Positions 11,078-24,279 of a stretch of 64,000 nt of DNA are shown here, piece after piece. The notes beneath the pieces are model-generated. The model made no database searches. It was not told the origin of the DNA and saw only the letters and a list, made by a program, of their open reading frames with translations. The position numbers were made by a program, and so were the translations under genes. Origin of the DNA: Pinus tabuliformis. Lineage: Eukaryota > Streptophyta > Pinopsida > Pinales > Pinaceae. Positions within the stretch are counted from its first letter, which is position 1; the number at the start of each line of letters is the position of its first letter. Location: positions 828,180,680 through 828,244,679 of the forward strand of contig CM062814.1 in NCBI GenBank assembly GCA_031772625.1, read 5' to 3'.

Positions 11078-13331
11078 TTTTGTGGCCACCAACAACCCCC
11101 CTCTTTGTTTAGTATTAGCAATAACACTAAGCAAATGGGGACCCTTAGTAAAAGATCCAAAAAAAAAAAAAAAAACATTTTATATAACTTTTTGTATTCT
11201 ACTCCTTGAAATTATGTCGCATCGCGTGGAGAAGATAAAACATCCCCTTATGAGCATAATAAAAACTGCGAAGAAGCGACACGAAATTCATCGCATCACA
11301 CACATTAAGAAGCGCTCTTAAATGAAAATCTTAAGAAATCTCCGACGGCCGATGTGCGACGTCGCATATCGCAATATCGCATAAGCAGCACACAATGATT
11401 TAATGACTCATGCGATCCGCGATGCTGCGATCTTGCGATATCTGCGATCTGCGATAAATGCGATCTGCGATCTGCGATAATCCGATCTGAAAAAACTTGC
11501 GATGACACATCTAGGTAATGCGATGACGCGATGCTGCTATCACCCATCGCAAATTTCCTCGGCTCAACATTCAAGAAAAGCTGTCCGTAAACCAAAAATT
11601 AGGTGCGCGCCTTAAAAGAAATTAATGAACATATGCCAAAGTGTTAATGAAGGACGGTTTTGTGTTTTTCGAAGAGTCAGTTCACGATGGGTGTCATGAT
11701 TTTATACATTCATAGAGGTTAGAGCTTTCGTATCAGTATTTATTATCATTACTCTTTTCCTTTGCGTGAACTGCAGGAATGAAAAACAGGAGACAATATG
11801 AAGCAATGAGCAGGAAACATCTAAGGAAAAGGGGAAAGCGTCAATGCTCGGAGAACAGAGAAGAGATGCCTTCATAAACGGATGCCGCATGCAACAGAAC
11901 CACAGATTCCAGAGTATCACTCAACAGATGCTGAGGTCGATAGGTGATTCAACATTCAGGGTCAGAAAGCTCACAAAAGCAGCATGTTTACCAAAAATCC
12001 TGAAACTTCTACCCGGTAAAGGAAAAAGGCGCTAAAGAAGGAAAACGCACCAGAAAAGCCCAGAATAAAGAACAGAGGCAGTTTTCGATGCGCGATTAGC
12101 GCTAGCGCTAATCGCGCATCGCTAAGAAAATTGTTCAGAAAGCAAAGTCCCTAACTTGCTTAGTCATTCGCAAGTCCAGAAACCGAAATAGCAAAAGCAG
12201 AAGCAGTTTGAGAGAAATTTGGGTTGTTGCCAAGTATATACGCAGTAAATTCACCCAACCAGAGGATGATTCTCAAAAAATATCTTCTAGTGTACTAAAA
12301 AGTGGTACCAACGCTTGCCATTTCTATTTTCGTAGCTCAAACAAAAGCAGAAGGCAACCAACCGACTCTTCCCAGGCGAATGTTGAATGCTCGCAACATT
12401 TAAGGAGGAAATGCATAAATAGTTAGGAATTAGATTCAATTTTTAGAAATAGTTTTGGTTTAGAAGAAAGGCGGTCATTTAAACCGTATCCTAAATTTAT
12501 GTAATTAAGTTATTTAGTTAGCAGTATTTAAACCCTTCTCATGCATTTGGAGAAGGGTCCAGAAATTTGTCAAAAACTTGTCCTCAGAACATGCACTTTT
12601 GCACCCTCGGAGGGGGTTTTGATGAATGGATGGATCAAGGTTTATTAATGTTTGCATTTGATATCTGCTACTGATGTTGCACTTTTGTACTCTTAGTAGA
12701 TGTTAGAGCAAGGAGAGATAAATCATTGTTGCTTGAAGCTTATGAGTAGGATCAGTCATAAATGGTACTTTTATCTCTTGACCATTTCTGCTTATATTCT
12801 TAAAGTGATATACAATTTTTAGTTGTTTATATGTTATTGCATGAATGTGTGAGTTACCATTTGGCACTTTTGTACGGTGGAGCCATTTATTTATGTTTGA
12901 TATATGAATAACTTATTATGCGATATGCTGTTCACAATTGTTTTGCCTAACTTTTTATGCAAAGTAGTTCATCTTAATTGATTTCTATTCTTGTGATAGC
13001 TGAATGATCTTTATTACCAGTTATTGTTTGAAATCTTTTTAGATCGCATAATAGAAGAAATACACCCCGGGTTAGCATAGATTAGATGTGTTGTTTTTCA
13101 TTAGATTACAATAGCATAAAGTTAGTTTAAAAGTTTGAATAAGATTAGCTTTAAGTATCCTTAGATCAGCAACATCCAACTCTGCACACACACACACACC
13201 GTTAGATTGGGAAACTGGTCCCATTATCTCAAGTCGGACCCGCTATACCAAATGGATAAGGAGCTGCCAACCAAGGTTCGGACCGGGTGGGTATCCCCCT
13301 TGTTGTTGACCCGATTTTCGGGGCTTCAACA
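11078..13331 (+). repeat. Element B LTR 2
   Basis: This LTR closes the first internal region and opens the second. It carries the longer version of the GCGAT-rich block, with 21 extra bases, shared with LTR 4 but not with LTRs 1 and 3. The palindrome here is fully symmetrical. The left edge aligns with TGTTGTGGCC in LTRs 3 and 4, but is less clear here. Confidence 0.9.
12086..12121. repeat. Perfect palindrome in B LTR 2
   Basis: This is the LTR 2 version of the LTR palindrome. It is one base shorter, giving a 36-base sequence that is symmetrical with no loop. Confidence 0.9.
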
Positions 13332-13335
13332 TATT

Positions 13336-13353
13336 TGGCGCTAGAAAGAGGGT
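13336..13353 (+). other. Primer-binding site, B copy 2
   Basis: TGGCGCTAGAAAGAGGGT begins four bases after LTR 2, as in copy 1. Confidence 0.75.
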
Positions 13354-13359
13354 CCGAAC

Positions 13360-14950
13360 TATGAATGGAACCTAAATCAAAATCTAAATACCATTCTGAG
13401 AGTAAATCGCCATCATCAACTCCCCCAACTTCCCCAGTACGTTTAAATCCAGAGTCAGAAGTCGCTCGAGTATTAACCGCTGCTACACACCCTAATATTT
13501 CAGACTAATCTACCATTGAACCCCCTGAAGTTCAAACTCTGATTCACAAACTCCAGGGATTTTCCATTTCTACTCAGAGGTCTGATAAATCTCAAAGCAG
13601 CGTGACTTCGCAATACAATCCTGCTCATCCCCTGACCAGATTAAAGAGTGAAAAATTTGGCATCCAGCCAACTGAATTGCCTCTCCCCACCAGGAAAAGA
13701 GCGAGGAAAACACCACAAGAGTCTGATAGTGAGACTCTTTCATCTACATCGTCCATTTCAACTCCCTCACCGCGAAGTCAACCACCCACATCTTCATTCC
13801 AAACCATCATCCATCCGCTTACTAGAACTCCCACAACCCCTCTTCAATAATCTACGATCATAGTGTCCTCATCTTCCCAGCCACAGGGATCATCTTCTGC
13901 ACTTTCATTCACTAGCAACTTAACGATGGCCCAGTCTCCATGGAATAATCCTGGGGTAGTCTTAATGCCTCCACCCTTGAGTCAAATACTGGCCCATCCT
14001 GAGAAATGGCTACCCAAATTCAATCCAGAAGTAGGCATGCTAGCTGAAGAACACATAAACAATTTCATGCTTTCTGTCAATCTCAACGGAGTTACTAACG
14101 AAGATGCTGTTGTTCGGCTTTTTCCCTATACAATGCAAGGAATAGCCGGGTCATGGTACTTTTCATTACCCTCCGGGTCTATCACAAGTTGGGACATTTT
14201 CAAAAGTCAATTCCTTACCAAGTTTGGTGATGACAGATCAACGGCAACGTTAATCAATGACCTATCCAATCTTAAAGCCGAGGCTAGAGAACCCATCAAA
14301 GATTTCAATTTACGGTTCAATAAGATCCTCAACAAAATTCCCACTGCTTCCCAACCCAGCGAAGAAGTACGATGTGAATGGTATATTACGACCTTACCAT
14401 CAAACTTAGCAATCTTCGTGGATAGGGCAAATAAAACAACCTTAGTTGAAAACTTGACAGAGGCGATAGTAGTAGAGAAACGCGTAATAGCCCTGGAAAA
14501 GAGATCTGCGATAGAGGAACGCAAGTCTAAAAAAGTCACCTTCAAGGAAGACTCCAAGAAGAAACAAACGAAAGACCCTTTCGATTTGGAAGGATTGCAA
14601 AAAGTATTAAAGACCATGTCCAATGAGATGATTGACATAAAAAAACAAGTAGCAGAAACTTCTTCGAAAAAGCCCTACAGAGCTTTTAAAAGAGGTCCTT
14701 CAATGGATGTGAAACCACCCAACGCTATTTCAAATGTCGAATCCGAAGAAGAAGAAGAAGAAGAGAATGCCACTGAAGGGCAGACTGATGACGAAGAAGT
14801 TGTGGAATTACAAGGAATGTGGGATTTCATCCTCCCACAAGAAGAAGATCAAGAAGCATTTCCGGTTAGCACACGAAGAAAAAATCAACTTGATCCTCCC
14901 CAAACTACCCCTAAGCAGAAGAGCACAAGCTCTGCAATAAAAGATAAAGT
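13360..14950 (+). pseudogene. B copy 2 gag region (broken)
   Basis: This is the same gag as copy 1: a basic serine/proline-rich head, the gag core around 13950-14360, then lysine-rich and glutamate-rich segments (around 14740-14800). There is no zinc knuckle. It is broken in its N-terminal part; the rest is largely open. Confidence 0.8.
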
Positions 14951-14959
14951 CGCAACAAA

Positions 14960-17900
14960 AAAAATGACCACTAAAGCGACTCAACCTAGCCCGGTCCAAT
15001 CAGATCAGACAACTCCATCAAAAACACTAATAGTGTCGGATGAAATGGAATACAATATTATTGACGACATGAAAAAGACTAGGGCTAATATTACCCTTTA
15101 CGAATTGAGCAAATTGAAACATCAACAGAAGATAATGATGAAAGAATTACATGCCGTGCCTATTACATCTTTGTCTACAGTTGTAGCTTCCCACAACATG
15201 GGAAGACCTCCAACCAACACGATTAATAAGATTGATCCAAATGACATCGCCTTGATTGGAGGAAGATCAAGGTCTCACACTCCCCCTTTCCTTCTCACTT
15301 ATGAAATTTTTAATAAAAATGTGCACAATTGTTTGGTAGATTCTGGTGCTTCAACGAATATTTTACCCAGATCAATATGTGCCAAGTTAAATGTCAACCA
15401 CAAAAATCCGCAGTGCGCATAGTTCAGCTTGATCGATCTCAAGTCGAAGTGATTGGTGAACTTAATCAAGTAACCATAAGATTGTCATCCAACCCAAAGG
15501 TATGTCAGGTTATTGACATTCTAGTGGCTGATATCCCAGAATTTTATGGCCTGATTCTTAGCAGGGATTGGTCCGAGAAACTCCATGGATACTTTTCAAC
15601 CGACTGGTCACACATGTGGTTACCCTACAATGGTAAACCGAATCAAATAAAGGTTGAACGAGAGTTACACCAGAAGTACATAGTAACAGAATTGGAGGGA
15701 GAAAATGAAGCAGTAGCGTATAACAACAGTATCATAGGCAATTACTCGGTAGATTCTTTTCTCGGCAATTTCAATGCTCATACATCACCTTACTTAGAAA
15801 ATTCAGTTTTGTCCCAAGTCGAAAATTTTTCCCAAACTGATAATTCAAAGTGTGTTAATTTTGTAGATAAACCTGTAAATACATCTTTGTTTTGGAAATT
15901 ATATTTTGATGGCTCTAAATCTAACGAAGGAGCAGGAGCAGGATGCGTTCTGATTAGTCCAGAAGGAAATAAGACCATGCTTACGTGCAGACTCGAATTC
16001 GATTGCACAAACAATACAGCAGAATATGAGGCCTTGGTGCAAGGCCTATACAAAGCAATCGGGTTGAACGTCAAGTATCTTCAAGTCTTCGGAGACTCTG
16101 AGATTGTTGTCAAACAGGTACATAACACTATTCATTGCCTATCAAGTCATTTAAAACACTATCAATCTCTAGTACAAGATCTGACTGAGCATTTCATAGC
16201 ATTCAATATTTCGTCAATCCCGAGACTCCAAAATGCAAGCGCAGACCTTTTGGCTAATGTAGCCTCTAGGCTTATTCCCTCCGAAGAGTTTAGTCCAGAT
16301 AGATTCTCAATAGAATTAATCTTTAGACCATCCATCCCTGACAACATTACAAATTGGAGAGTATTCAATGACGATCCTGATATTGTAAATTTTCTCACTT
16401 CCGAAGGATCCTACTCCAATCAGATAATTGACGAAGACCATCACGATCGACAAATACAACAAAATGGCACTGATAATGCTATACCTAAATCAGTGGTTAA
16501 GTTAGAAGACTTATACGATTTGAAAAATCGGTTTAAAAGGTCTGCCAATTCAAATCTCTACAGTTCAACTATGAACTACGAATTAGTAAACCTAGGAATC
16601 GATGATAAACCACAAAACATTAATCTAGGCATAGGCTTAGCCCTGAAGAAAAACTAGCGTATATTCGTCTTTTAAGACAATATAAAAATGATTTTGCCTG
16701 GAATTACGATGAGTTGAAAACATACGACACTTCTATCATTCAGCATACAATCCCTATGATTGACAACGAAAAACCTGTCCAACAGAAACTGAGAAAGATC
16801 CACCCCAATTTAGAAAATCAGATAAAAACTGAGCTGAATAAGTTATTAAAAGCCATAATAATCTTCCCCGTCAAACATTCCAAATGGGTCTCCAATATGG
16901 TACCCGTTAGAAAGAAAAACGGAGATATTAGAATCTGTATCGATTTTCGGAATCTTAACAAAGCTTGTCAAAAAGACAATTTTCCTCTCCCACCTATGGA
17001 GCAGATATTACAGGCAGTAGCAGGCTCAGAACTGATGTCTTCCTTGGATGGATTTTCAGGATATAATCAAGTGCTGGTACATCCCGATGGTCAGTTGGAA
17101 ACCACATTTAGAACTAAATGGGGCACATACGCATATTGGAAGATGCCATTTGGTTTGATCAATGCCGGTGCTACATTTCAGAGAGCCATGGACATTGCAT
17201 TCAAGGGATTAGTCAATAAATCTGTAGTAATTTATTTGGATGATATAACAGTGTACTCCAAGAAGCGAAGCGAACATCTCAGAGACTTAAAAAAGATCTT
17301 TCAACGATGTTTAAGGTATGGGATTTCACTTAACCCAAAGAAATCTTTTTTCGCACTAAGTGAAGGGAAACTTCTAGGATTCATAGTGTCAAAATCTGGT
17401 ATTCACATCGAGCCTGACAGAATCAAAGAAATTTCTGAAATATCCCTACCTCATAATAAAAAAGCCATGCAATATTTCCTTGGTCAAATCAATTTTGTAA
17501 AGAGATTTGTCCCAGATTTTTCACGAATTGTGTCTCCTTTGCAAACCATGATTAAAAAGAATTCAAATTTTAAATGGGGTCAAGATGAACATGAAGCATT
17601 CAACCTGATCAAACAAGCTATCATTAATGCTCCATCTTTAGCAACCCTGAATTTTTCAGAATCTTTTATCTTATACACATTTGCATCAGAGAAATCATAT
17701 GCTGCAATTCTAACTCAAGCAAATCAAGAAAAAGTGGAAGCTCCAATCACATTTTTTAGCTCGAATTTACAAGGTGCTGAACTCAACTATTCAAACGTGG
17801 AGAAACAGGCATATGCTGTTTTCGAAGCGGTCAAATATTTCAGACCTTTCTTATTTAAAACCCATACTAAGATCATAGTACCGTTTCCAGCGGTAAGAAA

Positions 17901-19352
17901 TCTTCTAGTACAGAAGGATGTGGGTGAGAAAAGAGCAAATTGGATCACTGCTTTATAGGAATACGACCTTGAGATCAATCCAGCAAACATTGTAAGAGGT
18001 CAAGGCTTCTGCAAAATGTTGGCCGGAGCATCGCAGATTTCTGAAAATTCATCTGAACAGGTACAACTGTATGAGGTAAGCCTAAACGATGCAGAATCAT
18101 TATATGCTGACATCATTTATTATCTTAAGAACGGATATGCTCCATCACACCTAGATCACACTAAGAAAAGAGCTCTGAGATTGAAAGCTAAACAATATCA
18201 GCTCATAAATGATGTTAATTTTAGAAAGAATTATGATTCTGTTCTTCTTAGATGTCTTGAGAAAACTGAAGCTGAAAAAGTTTTGCAGGAACTCCACGAC
18301 GGACCAGCAGGCAGACACTATGCTGGAGATGCTACTGTAAGATCTTACGTGCATGATATTACTGGCCTACGCTGTTCAAAGACTCACACAGTTACGTAAG
18401 GAAATGTCAAGTCTGCCAAACAACTGCTGGAAGACAAAAGAAGCCGTCCCTGCCACTACAATCAGTAAACATCGAGCAACCATTCAGTCAGTGGGGCTTG
18501 GACATAATAGGTGAGATCGTTCCTCACTCTTCTAAGCAGCATAGATACATCCTCACGGCAACAGATTATTTTACTAAATGGGTAGAAGCAGTTCCTCTCA
18601 AGACAACTAATTCTGAAAATATTATTGAATTCATAGATCAATTTATAATCACTAGGTTTGGATTGCCAATGGCTTTAATGTTTGATAATGCATCATACTT
18701 TTCTGGAAATGCAATGACTGAGTTTGCACTTAAAAGAGGGTTCAAACTGAAATATTCGGCCAACTACTATCCGCAAGGTAATGGGTTAGCTGAGTCAACA
18801 AATAAAAACCTGATCAGGATTATTAAAAGAACAGTTGACCAGAACCAAAAGAATTGGCACAAAGCTTTGGTAAATGCTTTATGGGCAGATAGAATAACGA
18901 AGAAAGCTTCAATCGGCACTTCTCCCTTTAATTTAGTTTATGGGAAAGAAGTGGTTCTTCCAACTCACTTAGTCATCCCCTCTTTGTCTTTAGTACAATA
19001 CATCGATGAAGTATCTACTTCCTCCATACAACTAAGACAAATGGGAATAATTAAATTAGAAGAACAACGAGAACAAGCTAAGAAAACCCATGCTCATCAC
19101 CAAGCACTAATAAAATCCTCTTTTGATTCAAGCATAATGACCAGAAAAAATTTTCAGATGGGAGATTTAGTTTTGAAATGGGATAAGGCTCATGAAGAAA
19201 AGGGAAAACATACGAAATTTCAAAATATGTGGCTTGGTCCTTTTCAGATTGTTGAAGTCATAGGTCCATCAACGTTTGTGTTGCAAGATTTAGCAGGTAG
19301 AAGGGATTCTTTGCCTGTTAATGGACAAATCCTTAAAATATATTTTCCATAG
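14960..19352 (+). pseudogene. B copy 2 pol region (broken)
   Basis: The domain order is the same as in copy 1: protease around 15310-15590 (LVDSGASTNILP), RNase H around 15880-16310, RT around 16830-17560 with YLDD, second RNase H around 17640-17920, integrase finger and core around 18270-18970, and the C-terminal LPVNGQILKIYF. The zinc-finger part of the integrase is the worst preserved. About four breaks are present. Confidence 0.87.
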
Positions 19353-20420
19353 AAGATTATTCTTCTATTTTGTAGGATAGTTTTTCTTTTCTTTTTCATA
19401 ATAAAATCAGTTGTGAGAGGTTACTACAGGTGTTCGTGGAAAAGACACCAATTCTCTTTCAGATTTTGAGCTTTCGCTTGTGTAAGTAGCAAAATTTTTT
19501 GAAAATCTGATTTTTATTATTGACAGATACAGTTAAAAACTTTAGCCTAGATATGATACTAGTTTCAACTTCAAAAATTTGATGAAAGCAACCTTTAGTG
19601 AAGGAATTGTTTTATATCAGCACAATGAAAGGTATCAATAGCAAAATAAGGCTTCTATGTAAGACTGCTGTTTTCAAACTCTATTATTGTCGTCCAGAGC
19701 TTTCTTAAGGAAAAACAATGACTTCCTCCCCGCTAAATAAAATCGCAGCATTCAAAGGAACAATCCGAGAAACACTATATCTCAAAGAATAAGAGGTCTC
19801 ATCACGAGCCGGCTTATCATGATCACAGATATTATAACTTGCTGACTTTGCCAATACTGTCCACCAAAACAGGGCAACGACTCAAGATTGTTGCAATCAA
19901 AAGACAAGGGGTCTCATCATGAGCCAACTTGTTCAGCAAAAGTGTAAATCAAGTGAATGACTGTGTCATAATTTTGGCTACCAAACCAAGACATTGTTCT
20001 TTGAGAATAAAAAAGGGAAAAAGTGTCAAAATGGGTTTTTCTTTGAAAAGTTGTAGATAGCCTTAAGTAGGATAAAAGATCATTGCTGGGTAACAGGTAA
20101 CCCTGTCGAGGCTATGGACGCCTGCTGGCAGCAGAGGCTCTACCTACGACAAACGAGCATATTTTAAAGCCGGCAGACAGAGAAGACTTTATTTTATCTT
20201 TAAAAGACCAAGTAATGGCTGATGTAAATACAAGGACAAAGCCTGAGGAAGCAAGCAATTAGAATAGAAAAAGGTTGAAACAAAATATCATTAATAGGAT
20301 AAGGCATAATGTACTCTATCTGTCCATAACAAAATTTAGACTTATGAAAATTTTTCTGTTTTGGAAGTTAAGATTCAATAGAAAAGCAGAGATAACTCGT
20401 TCTTCCCAGTGAATCGCCAT
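19353..20420 (+). other. B copy 2, 3' untranslated internal segment
   Basis: This is near-identical to the copy 1 segment, with the same pair of CTCATCA-type phrases. No coding sequence is recognised. Confidence 0.6.
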
Positions 20421-22645
20421 TGTTGTGGCCACCAAAAACCCCCTCTTTGTTTAGTATTAGAAATAACACTAAGCAAATGGGGACCCTTAGTAAAAGATCC
20501 AAAAAAAAAAACATTTTATATAACTTTTTGTATTCTACTCCTTGAAATTATGTCGCATTGCGTGGAGAAGATAAAACATCCCCTTATGAGCATAATAAAA
20601 ACTGCGAAGAAGCGACGCGAAATTCATCGCATCGCACACATTAAGAAGCACTCTTAAATGAAAATCTTAAGAAATCTCCGATGGCCAATGTGCGACGTCG
20701 CATATCGCAATATCGCATAAGCAGCACACAATGATTTAATGACTCATGCAATCCGCGATGCTGCGATCTTGCGATATCTGCGATCTGCGATAATCCGATC
20801 TGAAAAAACTTGCGATGACACATCTAGGTAATGCGATGACGCGATGCTGCTATCGCCCATCGCAAATTTCCTTGGCTCAACATTCAAGAAAAGCTGTCCG
20901 TAAACCAAAAATTAGGCGCGCGCCTTAAAAGAAATTAATGAACATATGCCAAAGTGTTAATGAAGGACGGTTTTGTGTTTTTCGAAGAGTCAGTTCACGA
21001 TGGGTGTCATGATTTTATACATTCATAGAGGTTAGAGCTTTCGTATCAGTATTTATTATCATTACTCTTTTCCTTTGCGTGAACTGCAGGAATGAAAAAC
21101 AGGAAACAATATGAAGCAATGAGCAGGAAACATCTAAGGAAAAGGGGAAAGTGTCAATGCTCGGAGAACAGAGAAGAGATGCCTTCATAAACGGATGCCG
21201 CATGCAACAGAACCACAGATTCCAGAGTATCACTCAATAGATGCTGAGGTCGATAGGTGATTCAACATTCAGGGTATGAAAGCTCACAAAAGCAGCATGT
21301 TTACCAAAAATCCTTAAACTTCTACCCGGTAAAGGAAAAAGGCGCTAAAGAAGGAAAACGCACCAGAAAAGCCCGGAATAAAGAACAGAGGCAGTTTTCG
21401 ATGCGCGATTAGCGCCTAGCGCTAATCGCGCATCGCTAAGAAAATTGTTCAGAAAGCAAAGTCCCTAACTTTCTTAGTCATTCGCAAGTCCGGAAACCGA
21501 AATAGCAAAAGAAGAAGCAGTTTGAGAGAAATTTGGATTGTTGCCAAGTATATACGTAGTAAATTCGCCCAACCAGAGGATGATTCTCAAAAAATATCTT
21601 CTAGTGTACTAAAAAGTGGTACCAGCGCTTGCCATTTCTATTTTCGTAGCTCAAACAAAAGCAGAAGGCAACCAGCCGACTCTTCCCAGGCGAATGTTGA
21701 ATGCTCGCAACATTTAAGGAGCAAATGCAGAAATAGTTAGGAATTAGATTCAGTTTTTAGAAATAGTTTTGCTTTAGAAGAAGGGCGGTCATTTAAACCG
21801 TATCCTAAATTTATGTAATTAAGTTATTTAGTTAGCAGTATTTAAACCCTTCTCATGCATTTGGAGAAGGGTCCAGAAATTTGTCAAAAACTTGTCCTCA
21901 GAACATGCACTTTTGCACCCTCGAAGGGGGTTTTGATGAATGGATGGATCAAGGTTTATTAATGTTTGCATTTGATATCTGCTACTGATGTTGCACTTTT
22001 GTACTCTTAGTAGATGTTAGAGCAAGGAGAGATAAATCATTGTTGCTTGAAACTTATGAGTAGGATCAGTCATAAATGGTACTTTTATCTCTTGACCATT
22101 TCTGCTTATATTCTTAAAGTGATATACAGTTTTTAGTTGTTTATATGTTATTGCATGAATGTGTGAGTTACCATTTGGCACTTTTGTACGGTGGAGCCAT
22201 TTATTTATGTCTGATATATGAATAACTTATTATGCGATATGCTGTTCACAACTGTTTTGCCTAACTTTTTATGCAAAGTAGTTCATCTTAATTGATTTCT
22301 ATTCTTGTGATAGCTGAATGATCTTTATTACCAGTTATTGTTTGAAATATTTTTAGATCGCATAATAGAAGAAATACACCCCGGGTTAGCATAGATTAGA
22401 TGTGCTGTTTTTCATTAGATTACAATAGCATAAAGTTAGTTTAAAAGTTTGAATAAGATTAGCTTTAAGTATCCTTAGATCAGCAACATCCAACTCTGCA
22501 CACACACACACACCCTTAGATTGGGAAACTGGTCCCATTATCCCCAGTCGGACCCGCTATAGCAAACGGATAAGGAGCTGCCAACCAAGGTTCGGATCGG
22601 GTGGGTATCCCCCTTGTTGTTGACCTGATTTTCGGGGCTTCAACA
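20421..22645 (+). repeat. Element B LTR 3
   Basis: This LTR lies between the second and third internal regions. It starts TGTTGTGGCC and ends CTTCAACA, so TGTTG and CAACA form the inverted ends. It has the short GCGAT block, as in LTR 1, and shares several single-base markers with LTR 1 against LTRs 2 and 4. Confidence 0.9.
21399..21435. repeat. Perfect palindrome in B LTR 3
   Basis: Same 17-base arms and CTA centre as in LTR 1. Confidence 0.9.
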
Positions 22646-22649
22646 TATT

Positions 22650-22667
22650 TGGCGCTAGAAAGAGGGC
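22650..22667 (+). other. Primer-binding site, B copy 3
   Basis: TGGCGCTAGAAAGAGGGC begins four bases after LTR 3, as in copies 1 and 2. Confidence 0.75.
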
Positions 22668-22674
22668 CCGAATT

Positions 22675-24270
22675 ATGAATGGCACCTAAATCAAAATCTA
22701 AATACCATTCTGAGAGTAAATCGCCCTCATCAACTCCCCCGACTTCCCCAGTACGTTTAAATCCAGAGTCAAAAGTCGCTCGAGTATTAACCGCTGCTAC
22801 ACACCCTAATATTTCAGACCAATCTACCATTGAACCCCTTGAAGTTCAAACTCTGATTCACAAACTCCAGGGATTTTCCATTTCTACTCAGAGGTCTGAT
22901 AAATCTCAAAGCAGCGTGACTTCGCAATACAATCCTGCTCATCCCCTGACCAGATTAAAGAGTGAAAAATTTGGCATCCAGCCAACTGTATTGCCTCTCC
23001 CCACCAGGAAAAGAGCGAGGAAAACACCACAAGAGTCTGATAGTGAGACTCTTTCATCTACATCGTCCATTTCAACTCCCTCACCGCGAAGTCAGCCACT
23101 CACATCTTCATTCCAAACCATCATCCATCCGCTTACTGGAACTCCCACAACCCCTCTTCAATCATCTACGATCATAGTGTCCTCATCTTCCCAGCCACAG
23201 AGATCATCTTCTGCACTTTCATTCACTAGCAACTCAACGATGGCCCGGTCTCCATGGAATAATCCTGGGGCAGTCTTAATGCCTCCACCCTTGAGTCAAA
23301 TACCGGCCCATCCTGAGAAATGGCTACCCAAATTCAATCCAGAAGCAGGCATGCTAGCTGAAGAACACATAAACAATTTCATGCTTTCTATCAATCTCAA
23401 CAGAGTTACTAACGAAGATGTTGTTGTTCGGCTTTTTCCCTATACAATGCAAGGAACAGCCGGGTCATGGTACTTTTCATTACCCTCCGGGTCTATCACA
23501 AGTTGGGACATTTTCCAAAGTCAATTCCTTACCAAGTTTGGTGATGACAGATCAACGGCAACGTTAATCAATGACCTATCCAATCTTAAAGCCGAGGCTA
23601 GAGAACCCATCAAAGATTTCAATTTACGGTTCAATAAGATCCTCAACAAAATTCCCACTGCTTCCTAACCCAGCTAAGAAGTACGATGTGAATGGTATAT
23701 TACGGCCTTACCATCAAACTTAGCAATCTTCGTGGATAGGGCAAATAAAACAACCTTAGTTGAAAACTTGACAGAGGCGATAGCAGTAGAGAAACGCGTA
23801 ATAGCCCTGGAAAAGAGATCTACGATAGAGGAACGCAAGTCTAAAAAAGTCACCTTCAAGGAAGACTCCAAGAAGAAACAAACGAAAGACCCTTTCGATT
23901 TGGAAGGACTGCAAAAAGTATTAAAGACCATGTTCAATGAGATGATTGACATAAAAAAACAAGTAGCAGAAACTTCTTCGAAAAAGCCCTACAGAGCTTT
24001 TAAAAGAGGTCCTTCAATGGATGTGAAAGCACCCAACGCTATTTCAAATGTCGAATTCGAAGAAGAGGAAGAAGAAGAGAATACCACTGAAGGGCAAACT
24101 GATGACGAAGAAGTTGTGGAATTACAAGGAATGTGGGATTTCATCCTCCCACAAGAAGAAGATCAAGAAGCATTTCCGGTTAGCACACAAAGCAAAAATC
24201 AACTTGATCCTCCCCAAACTACCCCTAAGCAGAAGAGCACAAGCTCTGCAATTAAAGATAAAGTCGCAAC
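22675..24270 (+). pseudogene. B copy 3 gag region (broken)
   Basis: This is the same gag as copies 1 and 2, starting near MAPKSKSKYHSESKS. The N-terminal part and gag core (around 23230-23660) are open. The acidic C-terminal segment lies around 24050-24130. It has at least one break between the core and the C-terminal part, and no zinc knuckle. Confidence 0.8.
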
Positions 24271-24279
24271 AAAAAAAAT